DNA of 8,996 bases from TMED23 sp964643045 (GCA_964643045.1 CAZXSC010000115.1:1-8996); one strand, 5' to 3'. Shown: positions 1-7,087, counted from the first letter of the stretch. The notes: generated from the letters alone by a model not told the origin. Program-made: numbers and translations.

Positions 1-360
1 AAAGATTCCTATGAACATCGTAAAGCAGGGGCGAGCGAAGTCATGATATCAGCCTCGAAAAGGTGGGCACTTATGCACGAACTTCGCAATGAAGAAGAGC
101 CAAGCGTAGATGAGTTGATCGAGCGTATGACACCTGTCGATATATTATTGGTTGAAGGGTTTAAATGGCACTCTCATCCAAAAATGGAAGTATATCGATC
201 GGTGGTTGGAAAACCTCTATTACAACATCATGATACCGAGATAATTGCGGTGGCAAGTGATGATAAGTTAATTGATCTTCCTGTCCCAGTTTTCGATTTG
301 AATAATATTGAGAGAATTGCTGATTTTATCATTCAACATTTTAATTCTAAGGTGGAATAA
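1..360 (+). CDS. mobB: MobB, molybdopterin-guanine dinucleotide biosynthesis adaptor (5'-truncated)
   Basis: This is the C-terminal 119 residues of a MobB-type GTP-binding protein. The reading frame is open from base 1, so the N-terminus with the Walker A loop lies outside the window. MobB is thought to assist MobA in attaching GMP to molybdenum cofactor. Visible family motifs are DSYEHRKAGA at residues 2-11 of the fragment (the strongly conserved D-S/T-x-x-H-R-x-A-G-A segment), VEGFK at 51-55 and PKMEVYR at 60-66. Family members are usually about 165-175 residues, so roughly 50 residues are missing. An internal ATG at 43 is not the start, because the conserved DSYEHRKAGA motif lies upstream of it. 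The gene ends 3 nt before moeA, consistent with one transcript. Confidence 0.92.
   Translation, partial: KDSYEHRKAGASEVMISASKRWALMHELRNEEEPSVDELIERMTPVDILLVEGFKWHSHPKMEVYRSVVGKPLLQHHDTEIIAVASDDKLIDLPVPVFDLNNIERIADFIIQHFNSKVE
349..356 (+). promoter_or_regulatory. Ribosome binding site for moeA
   Basis: AAGGTGGA lies at the very end of mobB, 7 nt before the GTG at 364. It is a good Shine-Dalgarno match and supports GTG, not a later ATG, as the moeA start. Confidence 0.65.
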
Positions 361-363
361 ATA

Positions 364-1641
364 GTGAGTGAATTGGATGATTGTTTTAAAATATCTGATA
401 CGCCGATCACGGTGGATACAGCGACGGCAAGGTTCTTATCCTCATTAAGTGGTATGTCCCAAACTGAACAAATACATATCAAAAATGCTTCAGGTCGAAT
501 TCTGGTAGGTCAACTTACTGCTCCTCATAATATTCCGCCCACCAATAACTCCGCAGTTGATGGTTATTTGGTTTACTTTGACGATCTAAATCAAGGTAAA
601 GAAACTCGACTTCGTATTGGGGGAAGAATCGCCGCTGGGCATCCTTTGAAAAGACCAGCTAAACGTGACGAAGCATTGCAAATTTTTACCGGTGCTTCAA
701 TACCTGAAGGTAAAAATGATCAAGGTCCTGATACTGTATTTATGATTGAGGATGTTCAAATCCTAAATGATCAGGTCATACTACCTAGTGGCATCAGGCA
801 GTATTCTAATTTACGGAAAATTGGAGAGGATATCGAGGTTGGCGATAAAATTTTGTCGCCAGGACACAGGCTGCGGCCACAGGATATTTCCATGGCAGCG
901 GCTTTGGGTTATTCAGAATTAGAAGTCTTCCGACGTCTACGAGTAGCTGTATTTTCTTCTGGTGATGAAATTCAAGATGTTGGTATGCCGTTGATTGCTG
1001 GTCGGATATATGATGCTAATAGGTATTCGCTAATTTCTATGTTAAAAAAAATGGGTTGTGCTATTACTGACGTAGGTATTTTGAAAGATGACCCTAGTGA
1101 AATCAGGGCTGCATTGTGGGAAGCTACGGAGGATCATGACTTAATAATAACCTCTGGAGGCGTTTCGAAAGGTGAAGAGGATCATATTAGGGGTATTGTC
1201 GAAAACTTGGGAGCGCTCAATTTTTGGAACTTGGCCATTAAACCAGGGCGTCCGATAGCTTTGGGGCACATCCAGCGCGAAAAATCCCAGGTGCCGTTTA
1301 TAGGTTTGCCCGGAAATCCAGTTGCCGTTATGGTTACATTCTTGCGGATTGCTCGTCCGCTAATATTGCGTTTGTCTGGAAGCAGGGACCTTGTGCCACA
1401 GTTTTTTCAGGTGAAGTCTGGTTTTAATTTTAAAAAGAAGAGTGGTCGCCGTGAATGGCTGCGTGCTCATTTAGAACGAGATGAGAATGGCGATGTTACT
1501 GCGCTAAAATATGCGGTAGATGGCTCTGGCATTATTTCTTCCATGGTAGAAAGTGATGGACTTGTTGAGCTCCCAGAGGCTTGTGAAATAGTTAAGCGAG
1601 GAGATTTGATTGATTTTTTACCTTTTAGTGAAGTTATATAA
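364..1641 (+). CDS. moeA: MoeA, molybdopterin molybdenumtransferase
   Basis: MoeA inserts molybdate into adenylylated molybdopterin to form active molybdenum cofactor, in the cytoplasm. The protein is 425 residues, close to the usual length of about 400-420. Domain order fits the family: an N-terminal MoeA domain with PPTNNSAVDGY at 58-68 and FTGASIPEG at 108-116; the MoCF-binding domain with SSGDEI at 198-203, YDANRYSL at 216-223, SGGVSKGEED at 264-273, KPGRPIALG at 293-301 and GLPGNPVAV at 314-322; then a C-terminal beta domain from about 345. The usual 'DNSAMDGYA' signature reads NNSAVDGYL here, keeping the key Asp and Gly. The start is GTG at 364, supported by AAGGTGGA just upstream. It sits between mobB and moaD with 3-nt gaps, so all are likely cotranscribed. 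Confidence 0.96.
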   Translation: MSELDDCFKISDTPITVDTATARFLSSLSGMSQTEQIHIKNASGRILVGQLTAPHNIPPTNNSAVDGYLVYFDDLNQGKETRLRIGGRIAAGHPLKRPAKRDEALQIFTGASIPEGKNDQGPDTVFMIEDVQILNDQVILPSGIRQYSNLRKIGEDIEVGDKILSPGHRLRPQDISMAAALGYSELEVFRRLRVAVFSSGDEIQDVGMPLIAGRIYDANRYSLISMLKKMGCAITDVGILKDDPSEIRAALWEATEDHDLIITSGGVSKGEEDHIRGIVENLGALNFWNLAIKPGRPIALGHIQREKSQVPFIGLPGNPVAVMVTFLRIARPLILRLSGSRDLVPQFFQVKSGFNFKKKSGRREWLRAHLERDENGDVTALKYAVDGSGIISSMVESDGLVELPEACEIVKRGDLIDFLPFSEVI

Positions 1642-1644
1642 GTC

Positions 1645-1896
1645 ATGAAAATATTATATTTTGCTCATTTCAGAGAACAAACTGGCGTGGCAGAAGAGTC
1701 TGTCGTTTTACCAGTCCATGTGCATGATGTTACATCATTGATTGATTGGCTTATCTCGAGGGATGAGGGGTTTGCTAATGCATTCGCCGATAGAGATCAT
1801 GTCCGAGTTGCTGTTAACCAAGAACATGTAAAATTTGGCACACCAATTAGCGATGGCGATGAAATCGCATTCTTTCCTCCAATGACAGGTGGATGA
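1645..1896 (+). CDS. moaD: MoaD, molybdopterin synthase sulfur-carrier subunit
   Basis: This 83-residue ubiquitin-like protein is the small subunit of molybdopterin synthase. Its C-terminal Gly-Gly (82-83) is activated by adenylation and converted to a thiocarboxylate that donates sulfur to precursor Z on MoaE. The sequence shows the family pattern: a start of MKILYFAHFREQTG, a central VAVNQEHV, and an ending DGDEIAFFPPMTGG at 70-83. Length matches the family (about 80-85). The ATG lies 3 nt after the moeA stop. No strong Shine-Dalgarno is visible, so translation probably depends on ribosomes coming from moeA. Its last codon and stop overlap the moaE start. The activating enzyme MoeB and the MoaA/MoaC pair are not in the window. 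Confidence 0.95.
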   Translation: MKILYFAHFREQTGVAEESVVLPVHVHDVTSLIDWLISRDEGFANAFADRDHVRVAVNQEHVKFGTPISDGDEIAFFPPMTGG

Positions 1897-2348
1897 TGGC
1901 CATACACGTTCAGCGAGAAAATTTTGATATTGGTGTTGAGCTTGCAAAAATATCCGCTAAAAAATCTAACATTGGTGGGATATGTTGTTTTGTCGGATTA
2001 GTGCGAGATTTTAGCGAAGGCTCAAGAATTAAGACTATGACCTTGGAACATTTTCCTGGCATGACTGAGAAACAGCTCAAGAAAATTGAGAATGAGGCAT
2101 GTCAACGTTGGCCACTTGAGGATAGTCTTATAATTCATCGCTATGGAAGTATGAAACCAGGTGAAAACATCGTGCTTATTGTTACTGCATCAGCTCACAG
2201 GAAAGCAGCCTTTGAGGCATGTGAATTTCTGATTGACTGGCTCAAAACCAAAGCTCCTTTTTGGAAAAAAGAGGAAACAACAAAAGGCGATAAATGGGTT
2301 GAAGCAAAAATCTCAGATGATAAGGCTGCAGACCAATGGCAGAAATAA
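1893..2348 (+). CDS. moaE: MoaE, molybdopterin synthase catalytic subunit
   Basis: MoaE binds precursor Z (cyclic pyranopterin monophosphate) and, with two thiocarboxylated MoaD molecules, makes the dithiolene of molybdopterin. The 151-residue product carries GGICCFVGLVRD (28-39), LEHFPGMTE (51-59), HRYGSMKPGE (82-91), SAHR (100-103) and WLKTKAPFWKKE (116-127). Lys118 and Lys125 sit where the catalytic lysines of E. coli MoaE (Lys119 and Lys126) are expected, and Arg39-like and His-Arg positions are also kept. The start overlaps the moaD stop as ATGA. A second ATG follows at 1896 and could equally be used, because AGGTGG at 1887-1892 directly abuts the first one. The gene closes the cluster; a convergent gene follows after only 17 nt. 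Confidence 0.96.
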   Translation: MMAIHVQRENFDIGVELAKISAKKSNIGGICCFVGLVRDFSEGSRIKTMTLEHFPGMTEKQLKKIENEACQRWPLEDSLIIHRYGSMKPGENIVLIVTASAHRKAAFEACEFLIDWLKTKAPFWKKEETTKGDKWVEAKISDDKAADQWQK

Positions 2349-2365
2349 TATCGTATTGCTAGCCA

Positions 2366-2704
2366 TTATAATAAGGATTCCGTAAATTTATATTTATCAT
2401 TTGGATCCTCTATTTCAACGATCCAGAGGTCAGGGTCCAGACGTACTTGTTTTTCAAGATAAGAATTAGATTCACAATCGCTTAAAGCTTTGCCATTGCC
2501 AGCCGGTGACCAAGCTAATTCTCTTGAATCAATCCGAACTTGTCTGTAAATCATGTTGGTCCCATTCAGTTTGTTAAGTCGAAGCGCGATTGCACCTGCA
2601 TCAGGATCGCCTTTTTTCGTAATATAAACGGCTAAATTTGAACTGTTGCATATTCTTACTTGAGCTTGCACCCATAATTTGGATTTGAGCCGGTCAATTT
2701 CCAT
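2366..2704 (-). CDS. DUF1491 family protein, function unknown
   Basis: This is a 112-residue soluble protein that I recognise as DUF1491, a small family of alphaproteobacteria with no known function. Family-like stretches are RLKSKLWVQAQVRICN (5-20), the ITKKGDPDAGAIALRLNKLNGT segment around residues 28-49, and the C-terminal QVRLDPDLWIVEIED motif. It is charged, lacks a signal peptide or membrane segment, and shows no nucleotide-binding or catalytic motif that I can name. Its ATG shares one base with the stop of ilvE (TAATG), so it is probably translated by ribosomes finishing ilvE. That link suggests co-expression with branched-chain amino acid metabolism but does not prove a shared role. 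Confidence 0.85.
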   Translation of the reverse strand: MEIDRLKSKLWVQAQVRICNSSNLAVYITKKGDPDAGAIALRLNKLNGTNMIYRQVRIDSRELAWSPAGNGKALSDCESNSYLEKQVRLDPDLWIVEIEDPNDKYKFTESLL

Positions 2705-3603
2705 TAATCGCTTGCAGTAGTAGCTTTTGAATGGCCTACAAGATTTTCATAATCTGACCTGAGCGTTTTAGTGATTTCACCAACGCTAAATTGGAGATTA
2801 TCGATTTTTCCTACTGGGGTTACTTCTGCTGCTGTCCCTGTTACAAAGATTTCATGTGCGCCTTTAAGCTCTTCGGGTTTGATATGGCGCTCAACTATTT
2901 CATACCCGCGATCTTCAGCCAGTTTGATCACGGTCTGTCTAGTAATTCCATTCAAAAAACAGTCCGGAGGCGGGGTGTTTATTACGCCATTTTTTGTAAT
3001 CATAAAGAAATTAGCGCCAGTTCCCTCTACAACATTACCGCGCCAATCGAGCATTAAGGCGTCATCAAACCCATCGTTTTCTGCATCGTGTTTAGACATT
3101 GTACAGATCATATACAAACCGGCGGCTTTTGCGTGTACCGGCGCGGTTTCTGGTGGTGGACGACGCCAAGGTGAAGTTTTGAGACTAATACCTTTTTCAC
3201 GGGCTTCTGGCGAAAAATAAGATGGCCAGGTCCAAACGGCGATCGCTAAGTGGATCGTAGTTTCTTGCGCGGATACACCCATCGTTTCGCTACCCCGCCA
3301 TGCGACTGGGCGAACGTAGCCATCTACAATACCGTTTGCTTCACATGCTTCGATACATGCAGCATCAATTTCGTCGGCCGTATACGGTATTTGGTATCCC
3401 AAAATATTTGCCGAGTTGATTAATCGATCAGTATGTTCACGGAGTTTAAAAATGTTTTGAGCATAAACGCGCTCTCCTTCAAATACGCATGATGCGTAAT
3501 GTAAGGCATGCGTTAATACATGGAGGCTTGCATCTCGCCAATCTATCATTGCCCCATCATACCAAATCAACCCATCACGGTTGTGGAAACCTTCATTCAT
3601 CAT
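2704..3603 (-). CDS. ilvE: Branched-chain amino acid aminotransferase
   Basis: This fold-type IV PLP enzyme (299 residues) transfers amino groups between glutamate and the 2-oxo acids of leucine, isoleucine and valine. Family motifs are WYDGAMIDWRDASLHVLTHALHYASCVFEG-like sequence at 14-43, YVRPVAWRG (96-104), AKAAGLY with the PLP lysine at 159, DDALMLDWRGNVVEGTGANFF (180-200), LNGITRQTV (217-225) and GTAAEVTPV (256-264). Lys159 matches the position of the PLP lysine in E. coli IlvE. The start is ATG at 3603 or the adjacent ATG at 3600, with GGAAAG about 8 nt upstream. A D-amino acid or aminodeoxychorismate lyase specificity is less likely given the VRPVAWRG and EGTGANFF matches. It is divergent from the MarR gene and coupled to the DUF1491 gene downstream. 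Confidence 0.94.
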   Translation of the reverse strand: MMNEGFHNRDGLIWYDGAMIDWRDASLHVLTHALHYASCVFEGERVYAQNIFKLREHTDRLINSANILGYQIPYTADEIDAACIEACEANGIVDGYVRPVAWRGSETMGVSAQETTIHLAIAVWTWPSYFSPEAREKGISLKTSPWRRPPPETAPVHAKAAGLYMICTMSKHDAENDGFDDALMLDWRGNVVEGTGANFFMITKNGVINTPPPDCFLNGITRQTVIKLAEDRGYEIVERHIKPEELKGAHEIFVTGTAAEVTPVGKIDNLQFSVGEITKTLRSDYENLVGHSKATTASD

Positions 3604-3649
3604 GCAACTATCTTTCCATATTTATCTAGTTATCGTAATGATCTTGCTT

Positions 3650-3678
3650 TAAATAGCGTTCTCTGGCATATATGTCAA
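3650..3678 (-). promoter_or_regulatory. Putative sigma-70 promoter for ilvE
   Basis: On the minus strand a perfect -35 hexamer TTGACA (3678-3673) is followed by a 17-nt spacer and TATTTA (3655-3650) as a weak -10. Transcription would begin near 3643, giving a leader of about 40 nt with GGAAAG before the ilvE ATG. The -35 box ends one base from the ATG of the divergent MarR gene, so a regulator bound here could affect both genes. The -10 is only a partial match, so this is a prediction. Confidence 0.5.
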
Positions 3679-3679
3679 A

Positions 3680-4177
3680 ATGAATGCTTCAACATCCGAA
3701 GCCAAGAATAATTCATCGAAACACTTGTATTCCGATTCAGAGCTTCGTGATGTTATGGAGTTACTATTTTTTTCCTACAGAGATTTTCTTCGAGAGCCAG
3801 ATACTATTCTAGCACATTATAAATTTGGGCGAGCGCATCACCGTGTAATTCATTTTGTGGAGCGTAATACCAACATAACTGTGAATGATTTACTCAGCAT
3901 TTTGCAAATTACAAAACAAAGCTTATCCCGTGTGCTGGGTCAACTCGTTAGTGAAGTATTTATTAAACAACAACAAGGGAAATCAGATCGGCGGCAACGA
4001 TTACTATCTTTAACCCAAAAAGGAAGGGCTTTAGGGAAAGAATTATCTCAACATCAACGTGACAGAATTGCAAAAGCCTTTCTGCTTGCAGGACCCGATG
4101 CGGTAAACGCATTTTATAAAGTTTTGATTAATATGATGAATGATCCGAAAGAGTTTGAGCGCAGTAAGAAAGCTTGA
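3680..4177 (+). CDS. petP: MarR-family regulator, PetP-like
   Basis: This is a 165-residue winged helix-turn-helix protein. After a polar N-terminus of about 20 residues come ELLFFSYRDF (27-36), GRAHHRVIHFVERN (50-63), a recognition helix region ITVNDLLSILQITKQSLSRVLGQLV (66-90) and a wing with SDRRQRLLSLTQKG (102-115). The combination of FxYRDF, GRAHHRxIHF and TKQSLxRVL is what I know from PetP, encoded next to the response regulator PetR in Rhodobacter. The start is ATG at 3680; no clear Shine-Dalgarno precedes it, and a later in-frame ATG at residue 26 would remove conserved sequence. The stop is 16 nt before the response regulator, so the two are likely cotranscribed. The symbol is by similarity; targets are unknown here. 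Confidence 0.82.
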   Translation: MNASTSEAKNNSSKHLYSDSELRDVMELLFFSYRDFLREPDTILAHYKFGRAHHRVIHFVERNTNITVNDLLSILQITKQSLSRVLGQLVSEVFIKQQQGKSDRRQRLLSLTQKGRALGKELSQHQRDRIAKAFLLAGPDAVNAFYKVLINMMNDPKEFERSKKA

Positions 4178-4184
4178 CGGAGGG
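4178..4184 (+). promoter_or_regulatory. Strong ribosome binding site for the response regulator gene
   Basis: CGGAGGG begins directly after the MarR stop codon and lies 9 nt before the GTG at 4194. It is the strongest Shine-Dalgarno in the operon and fixes the GTG start. Confidence 0.75.
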
Positions 4185-4193
4185 TATAATTAA

Positions 4194-4883
4194 GTGAGCC
4201 TAGAGAACGCCCATATTTTAGTAGTTGATGATGATGATCGCCTAAGAGATCTGTTAAAGAATTATCTATCTGACAATGATTTCCGTGTTACCGGAGCTGA
4301 AAATATTGCTGCGGCTCGGGCTAAAATGGCAATCATTGAATTTGATCTCATTGTATTAGATCGCATGATGCCAGGTGAGACAGGCCTCGACTTTGCTACA
4401 TCTATTAGAATTAATAATGATATTCCAATATTAATGCTTACTGCGATGGCTGAATCGGTTGACAGAATAGATGGTTTGGAAGTTGGTGTTGATGATTATC
4501 TTATAAAACCATTTGAGCCTCGTGAACTTTTACTCAGAATTAATTCTATACTTCGCCGGTTGCCAGAGGAAGCTGTAGAGATCGTTTCATCGCAAATTGG
4601 TTTGGGCAAATACATATTTGATTCAAAGCGTGAAGAGTTACGCAGTGGGGATGAAAGGGTTAGTCTTACATCAGCTGAAGGGAGATTGTTAAGAATTTTA
4701 TCCGAGAAACCGGGAATCGTTTTTAGTCGCGATTATTTGATGGAGTTAATTGCACCGGGTGGTGCTGAGCGAACTGTTGATGTTCAAGTTAATCGTCTTC
4801 GCCAAAAGATTGAATTGAATGCAAAATCACCTCGTTACCTTCAAACTGTTCGCGGAAAGGGCTATGTTTTATGGCCAGATTAA
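4194..4883 (+). CDS. petR: OmpR/PhoB-family response regulator, PetR-like
   Basis: This 229-residue protein is a two-component response regulator. The receiver domain (about 5-120) has the acidic cluster at 12-15, the phosphoacceptor Asp56 in VLDRMMPG, Thr83 in MLTAMAE and Lys105 in DYLIKPFEP, so all catalytic positions are present. The C-terminal winged helix (about 135-228) shows LTSAEGRLLRIL, FSRDYLMELI, RTVDVQVNRLRQKIE and the closing YLQTVRGKGYVL. It starts at GTG with a strong Shine-Dalgarno. Placement after the PetP-like gene suggests PetR, which in Rhodobacter capsulatus is needed for cytochrome bc1 expression. That target is inferred from relatives and cannot be seen here. The adjacent histidine kinase is the likely phosphate donor. 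Confidence 0.9.
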   Translation: MSLENAHILVVDDDDRLRDLLKNYLSDNDFRVTGAENIAAARAKMAIIEFDLIVLDRMMPGETGLDFATSIRINNDIPILMLTAMAESVDRIDGLEVGVDDYLIKPFEPRELLLRINSILRRLPEEAVEIVSSQIGLGKYIFDSKREELRSGDERVSLTSAEGRLLRILSEKPGIVFSRDYLMELIAPGGAERTVDVQVNRLRQKIELNAKSPRYLQTVRGKGYVLWPD

Positions 4884-4889
4884 GAAGAC

Positions 4890-4904
4890 AAGGCAAGGCA
4901 AGGG
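4890..4904 (+). repeat. Triplicated 5-nt Shine-Dalgarno-like repeat before the kinase gene
   Basis: AAGGC, AAGGC and AAGGG occur head to tail in the 31-nt gap between the response regulator and the kinase. The last unit ends 10 nt before the kinase ATG at 4915 and is the likely ribosome binding site; the other two are purine-rich copies farther out. Such short repeats can change copy number by slippage, but no variation can be seen in one sequence. Confidence 0.6.
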
Positions 4905-4914
4905 TAATTAAATA

Positions 4915-6246
4915 ATGATCAATTTTTCGCGCATTAATATCAAGCGCTTTTTGCCTAAAAGTTTATTAGGACGCTCGATTTTAATAATCGTAACACCACT
5001 TATTCTGCTTCAGTTGGTATCTGCTTTCGTTTTTTATGAGAGCCATTGGCATAAGGTAAGTCTGCGTCTCGTCCGTGGTGTTGTTGGTGATATTGCGGCT
5101 GTCGTAGATCTTCTAGCTCAAAATAATACACCTGAAGGACGTGTAGCAGTCCTAGATTTGGCTTCAAACCGTTTTGGCTTGGAAGCTCGTGTAGTTGATG
5201 GAGAAGTGTTGGCGTATTCAAACCAGGATACAATAGCTGGAAATTTTGCAGAAACCACTCTCCTTTTGTTGATGGAAGAAGCTATTAAGAAACCTTTCAA
5301 GATTGATGGCAACAAAATAGATAAACATATTGTGATTTCCATTCAACTCTCTGAGGGGGTTTTGGAGGTAGTTTCAAACCGCAAGCGAATATATAGTTCT
5401 ACCACTTATGTATTTGTTCTTTGGATGGTCGGTACAGCAATGATTTTGTTTGGCGTGGCCATCACTTTCATGCGTAATCAAGTTAGACCGATTCGCCGAC
5501 TTGCCGTTGCGGCTGATGATTTTGGCAAAGGTAGGGATAATCCTTTGTTCAAGCCAGAAGGGGCAAGCGAAGTCCGTCAAGCTGCTTCTGCATTTATATC
5601 AATGCGTGACCGTATTCAGCGCCAGATAAAACAACGCACAGACATGTTGTCAGGTGTTTCGCACGATCTTAGGACACCCCTCACTCGGATGAAATTAGAA
5701 TTGGAAATGAAATTTGATACCGATACTGTTCAAGACCTTAAGTCAGATATAGCTGAAATGGAACATATGCTTGGGGCATATCTTGCTTTTGCTCGGGGTG
5801 AAGGTGATGAGACGCCGAAATTAACTGATCTAAGCATAATACTAGGTGAAGTTGTTGGGCCGGCGAAGCGAAAAGGAATGGCCATTGATTTACACGTCGA
5901 GGGTCGAATTGAGGTGCCCTTGCGCTTTAATGCATTCAAGAGGTGTATTATGAATTTAGTTGAGAATGCTCGGAATTATGCGGAAAACCTTACTATTAGA
6001 GTGGGACGAAGAGGCCAGGGAATTGAAATAATAATTGATGATGATGGTCCTGGTATTCCTGTAGGGTTGAGAGAAGATGTATTCAAACCATTCTATCGCA
6101 TAGAGGATTCTCGAAACCCTGAAACTGGGGGAGTCGGGCTGGGTCTTTCAATTGCTCGTGACATTATTCAGGGTCATGGCGGGGATATTCTCCTAGGCGA
6201 TGCTCCCATGGGTGGATTACGGGTTAGGCTAATGCTTCCTTTATAA
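4915..6246 (+). CDS. EnvZ-like membrane sensor histidine kinase
   Basis: This 443-residue protein has the layout of an EnvZ-type kinase. A first membrane helix spans about 21-41, a periplasmic sensor region of about 120 residues follows, and a second helix spans about 164-186. Then come a HAMP linker (about 187-240, with VRPIRRLAVAADDFGKG), a dimerisation and phosphoacceptor domain with His250 in GVSHDLRTPLTRM, and an ATP-binding domain with N box NLVENARNYA (347-356), DDDGPGIP (375-382), F box VFKPFYR (389-395) and GGVGLGLSIA (405-414). All catalytic boxes are intact. It lies directly after the response regulator gene and is its probable cognate kinase. The periplasmic region has no motif I can assign to a ligand. 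No gene symbol is safe. Confidence 0.93.
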   Translation: MINFSRINIKRFLPKSLLGRSILIIVTPLILLQLVSAFVFYESHWHKVSLRLVRGVVGDIAAVVDLLAQNNTPEGRVAVLDLASNRFGLEARVVDGEVLAYSNQDTIAGNFAETTLLLLMEEAIKKPFKIDGNKIDKHIVISIQLSEGVLEVVSNRKRIYSSTTYVFVLWMVGTAMILFGVAITFMRNQVRPIRRLAVAADDFGKGRDNPLFKPEGASEVRQAASAFISMRDRIQRQIKQRTDMLSGVSHDLRTPLTRMKLELEMKFDTDTVQDLKSDIAEMEHMLGAYLAFARGEGDETPKLTDLSIILGEVVGPAKRKGMAIDLHVEGRIEVPLRFNAFKRCIMNLVENARNYAENLTIRVGRRGQGIEIIIDDDGPGIPVGLREDVFKPFYRIEDSRNPETGGVGLGLSIARDIIQGHGGDILLGDAPMGGLRVRLMLPL

Positions 6247-6432
6247 GGCTATGTCACTATTGATAGTTGGCTTTTGAATTAAATCCGACTTAATATTGGC
6301 TATCAAGGTTCTACCACACTAGTTTGACCGGAACGTGAATTTACTCGGTAATGGATCCGTTAACAGGAGAATAACCGCGCCTTCAAATTTTGTGATGACG
6401 GGCGTCCGGCGGTGCTTGTTAAATATAAACGT
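6247..6432. other. Convergent intergenic region with weak inverted repeats
   Basis: This 186-nt gap lies between the ends of the kinase gene and the TetR gene. No supported coding sequence or tRNA is seen. Inverted repeats include ACTAT-TG-ATAGT (6256-6267), TTGATAG pairing with CTATCAA (6260-6266 and 6300-6306), an imperfect palindrome TAATGGATCCGTTA (6349-6362), and a GC-rich patch where ACCGCGCC (6374-6381) can pair, with one bulge, with GGCGGT (6408-6413) around an inner GACG-GG-CGTC (6397-6406). None is followed by a clear T-tract, so a classic intrinsic terminator is not evident, although transcription from both sides should end here. Confidence 0.35.
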
Positions 6433-7005
6433 TTACCTAGGTTTTTTTAAGGACATTTTTCGTAAGGTTTCCGCTTTAGCTAAATCTCTATCTAAGCTTG
6501 CCATAGTTTTGGCCATATCGCTGCTATCGTCTTCAAGCCAGATAAAAAAATTATGAAGAAATATAATACTAAGAGCTTTAATATTAAAACAACCAAGCGG
6601 AGTTTGGGTTTGTATTCCGACTGTATCCAAGACCGACTTCATGCTACAAAAAAGACTGTTCAAACCATGGGCGACTGCAAATGGGTCCGATGGAATAGTT
6701 TCGTTGAAAATTAATTTAATTGCCTTTTTATGTTGGTTTAATTTATCAAAACGTAGCATTAAGATTTCAAACAATTGATCGCGTGTCGAACTACGTTGTT
6801 CGTCATTAGAAAAATTTAGTCTAATTTGTTCATCAAGTTGGTGGCTGAAGGCACCTAATATTGATAGCTTTGTTGGAAAAATCTTTGCTAAGGTACTTGA
6901 TTTTATTTTCGCCGATTCTGCTATACTATCCATGGTTATTTCGTGCCAGGGCACTTTGTCTGCAAGTTTTAGTGTGGCAGATATAATTTTTTCACGAGAA
7001 TTCAT
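6433..7005 (-). CDS. TetR-family transcriptional regulator
   Basis: This is a 190-residue TetR-type protein. The N-terminal DNA-binding domain has REKIISATLKLADKVPWHEITMDSIAESAKIKSSTLAKIFPTKLSIL-like sequence (4-50), matching the family pattern of 'T..IA..A....tL...F..K..ll'. The usual glycine in the recognition turn and the 'Y.HF' motif are changed (SSTLAKIF), so it is a divergent member. The rest is helical, with a charged C-terminus (SSDMAKTMASLDRDLAKAETLRK). Similar proteins occur near proC in alphaproteobacteria and some are annotated as COQ9-like, which shares this fold, so a non-regulatory role is possible. The start at 7005 is chosen over 7050 because AAGG lies 7 nt upstream of it and the family start pattern fits. 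It is divergent from the sigma factor gene. Confidence 0.82.
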   Translation of the reverse strand: MNSREKIISATLKLADKVPWHEITMDSIAESAKIKSSTLAKIFPTKLSILGAFSHQLDEQIRLNFSNDEQRSSTRDQLFEILMLRFDKLNQHKKAIKLIFNETIPSDPFAVAHGLNSLFCSMKSVLDTVGIQTQTPLGCFNIKALSIIFLHNFFIWLEDDSSDMAKTMASLDRDLAKAETLRKMSLKKPR

Positions 7006-7087
7006 TTGCGAACCTTGATCAGCAGCTATTCTTTCGGTTTTGAAATGCAACTTAATTATTTAGGCTACGGAAGTTATTTAAGAAACA

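Noticed and set aside
2771..3220. Plus-strand open frame of 149 codons opposite ilvE
   Set aside because: It is a shadow of the well-supported ilvE gene on the other strand, and its composition shows no domain.
6335..6556. Plus-strand open frame of 73 codons
   Set aside because: It mostly overlaps the TetR gene antisense, shows no recognisable motif and has no clear ribosome binding site.
7006..7050. N-terminal extension of the TetR protein by 15 residues
   Set aside because: The ATG at 7005 has AAGG at good spacing, and the TetR domain begins there.
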